From: Rhodanobacteraceae bacterium
GTDB lineage: Bacteria > Acidobacteriota > Terriglobia > Terriglobales > Acidobacteriaceae
DNA: 42,186 bases
Reading direction: 5' to 3'
Assembly (NCBI GenBank): GCA_903970285.1
Contig: CAJCHN010000071.1
Span: 1 to 42,186 of the forward strand
Position numbers and translations under genes: made by a program
Shown here: in pieces, positions 41,725 to 42,186 of the stretch
Position numbering within the stretch: position 1 is the first letter of the stretch
Layout: every line of letters begins with the position of its first letter
Notes under the pieces: generated by a model
Databases searched by the model: none
Told to the model about the DNA's origin: nothing
Seen by the model: the letters and a program-made list of their open reading frames with translations, nothing else

Positions 41725-42186
41725 GTGATCGAAACCACGATCCGGAGGTCCTGGAAGTCCGCCGTCCTCAGCCTTTGCGTTCTGGTCGCGTCGATCTCAT
41801 CGGTTGTGCCCAGGCTCGCCGCGCAGACCGGCGACGTCGTGGTTTCCACGAACACAACCTATCCGACAGGAACGTATCACCTCACCAGCCTCTCGGTCGA
41901 GAATGGCGCAACGTTGACGATCGGCGGCGGCTCGACTGTGACGGTCAGCAGCGCGCTGCTGGTGACGGCGAATTCCAACGTCGTGCTGCAGTCGATCAAC
42001 AACGCTTCGCAGGTAAACGGAACCTGGCAGGGCGCGGGTGTGACGCTGAACGCGGGTTCAGTCCAGGTGGATGCCGGCAGCTCGATCAATGCAGACGGCC
42101 AGGGATATGTTGCGAATGCAGGTCCGGGCGGAGCTCCGGGCGGCTCAAGCGCGGGTGGATCCTATGGTGGGATGGGTGGAGTCGGA
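41725..42186 (+). CDS. 5' end of secreted Gly-rich repeat protein (partial)
   Basis: The open frame runs from GTG 41725 to the window edge (154 codons) without a stop. Residues 1 to about 34 are a signal peptide (SAVLSLCVLVASISSVVP, cleavage near LAAQ-TGD). Next comes a beta-rich region with SLSVENGATLTIGGGSTVTV and alternating LLVTANSNVVLQ strands, suggesting a parallel beta-helix, then a Gly-rich stretch (GPGGAPGGSSAGGSYGGMGG). AGGA precedes the GTG; an in-frame ATG at 41626 with GGAG upstream would add 33 residues. It resembles the N-terminus of large acidobacterial surface proteins. The full domain content lies outside the window. Confidence 0.7.
   Translation, partial: MIETTIRRSWKSAVLSLCVLVASISSVVPRLAAQTGDVVVSTNTTYPTGTYHLTSLSVENGATLTIGGGSTVTVSSALLVTANSNVVLQSINNASQVNGTWQGAGVTLNAGSVQVDAGSSINADGQGYVANAGPGGAPGGSSAGGSYGGMGGVG

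Overview
The window is GC-rich bacterial chromosome, densely packed with genes on both strands. I infer an Acidobacteriota member of the Terriglobia/Acidobacteriaceae type. The reasons are very large secreted NHL/Ig-repeat proteins with a Cys-rich C-terminal tail, a compact phoB-phoR-pstSCAB-phoU cluster, an AddAB-type helicase-nuclease pair, and many PAS/CHASE3 histidine kinases. This rests on protein style, not on a marker gene. No tRNA, rRNA, CRISPR array, insertion sequence or prophage was recognised.

Layout. 1-566: 3' end of a secreted protein with near-identical 92-residue repeats. 0.6-5.4 kb: htpG, a catalase-related peroxidase, and a cdd-deoA pyrimidine-salvage pair. 5.5-11.8 kb: addB-addA, translationally coupled, forming a double-strand-break helicase-nuclease. 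11.9-12.6 kb: a DUF4386 membrane protein with an operator-like upstream site. 12.9-19.8 kb, all on the minus strand: the phosphate regulon in the order phoB, phoR, pstS, pstC, pstA, pstB, phoU. It comprises the two-component sensor/regulator, the high-affinity Pst importer and its negative regulator, with a stem-loop after pstS and a candidate Pho box before it. 20.0-22.3 kb: a receiver-only response regulator plus a CHASE3-PAS histidine kinase. 22.3-26.7 kb: ltaE, hemW and an ABC exporter. 26.7-31.2 kb: a PAS/LOV-like histidine kinase paralogous to the previous one, a coupled OmdA-like/VOC pair, and an EmrB-type drug efflux pump. 31.4-34.8 kb: lysA, a zinc-ribbon/PspC protein, a sugar phosphate isomerase-like TIM barrel, and a second VOC protein. 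35.2-42.2 kb: a surface block with a 1649-residue NHL/Ig protein, a beta-barrel outer-membrane protein, a lone Flp pilin with its own terminator, and the 5' end of another secreted protein.

How the genes work together. The phosphate cluster is a complete sense-and-import module. The right end looks like an envelope/surface locus, and the left edge carries a similar protein type. The remainder is housekeeping metabolism and stress defence.

The least explained features are not protein families but sequence patterns. Short tandem duplications of 12-21 bp lie at or just after gene 3' ends at five places, two of which duplicate a stop codon. The 31.2-34.9 kb block has strand composition (G over C on the plus strand) opposite to its neighbours regardless of gene direction, and it is bounded by two of those duplications. 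htpG appears to have a leaderless promoter. Upstream of the DUF4386 gene is a three-half-site array with exact 10-bp spacing. I did not find a clearly novel multi-gene system. All coordinates of small sites were counted by hand.
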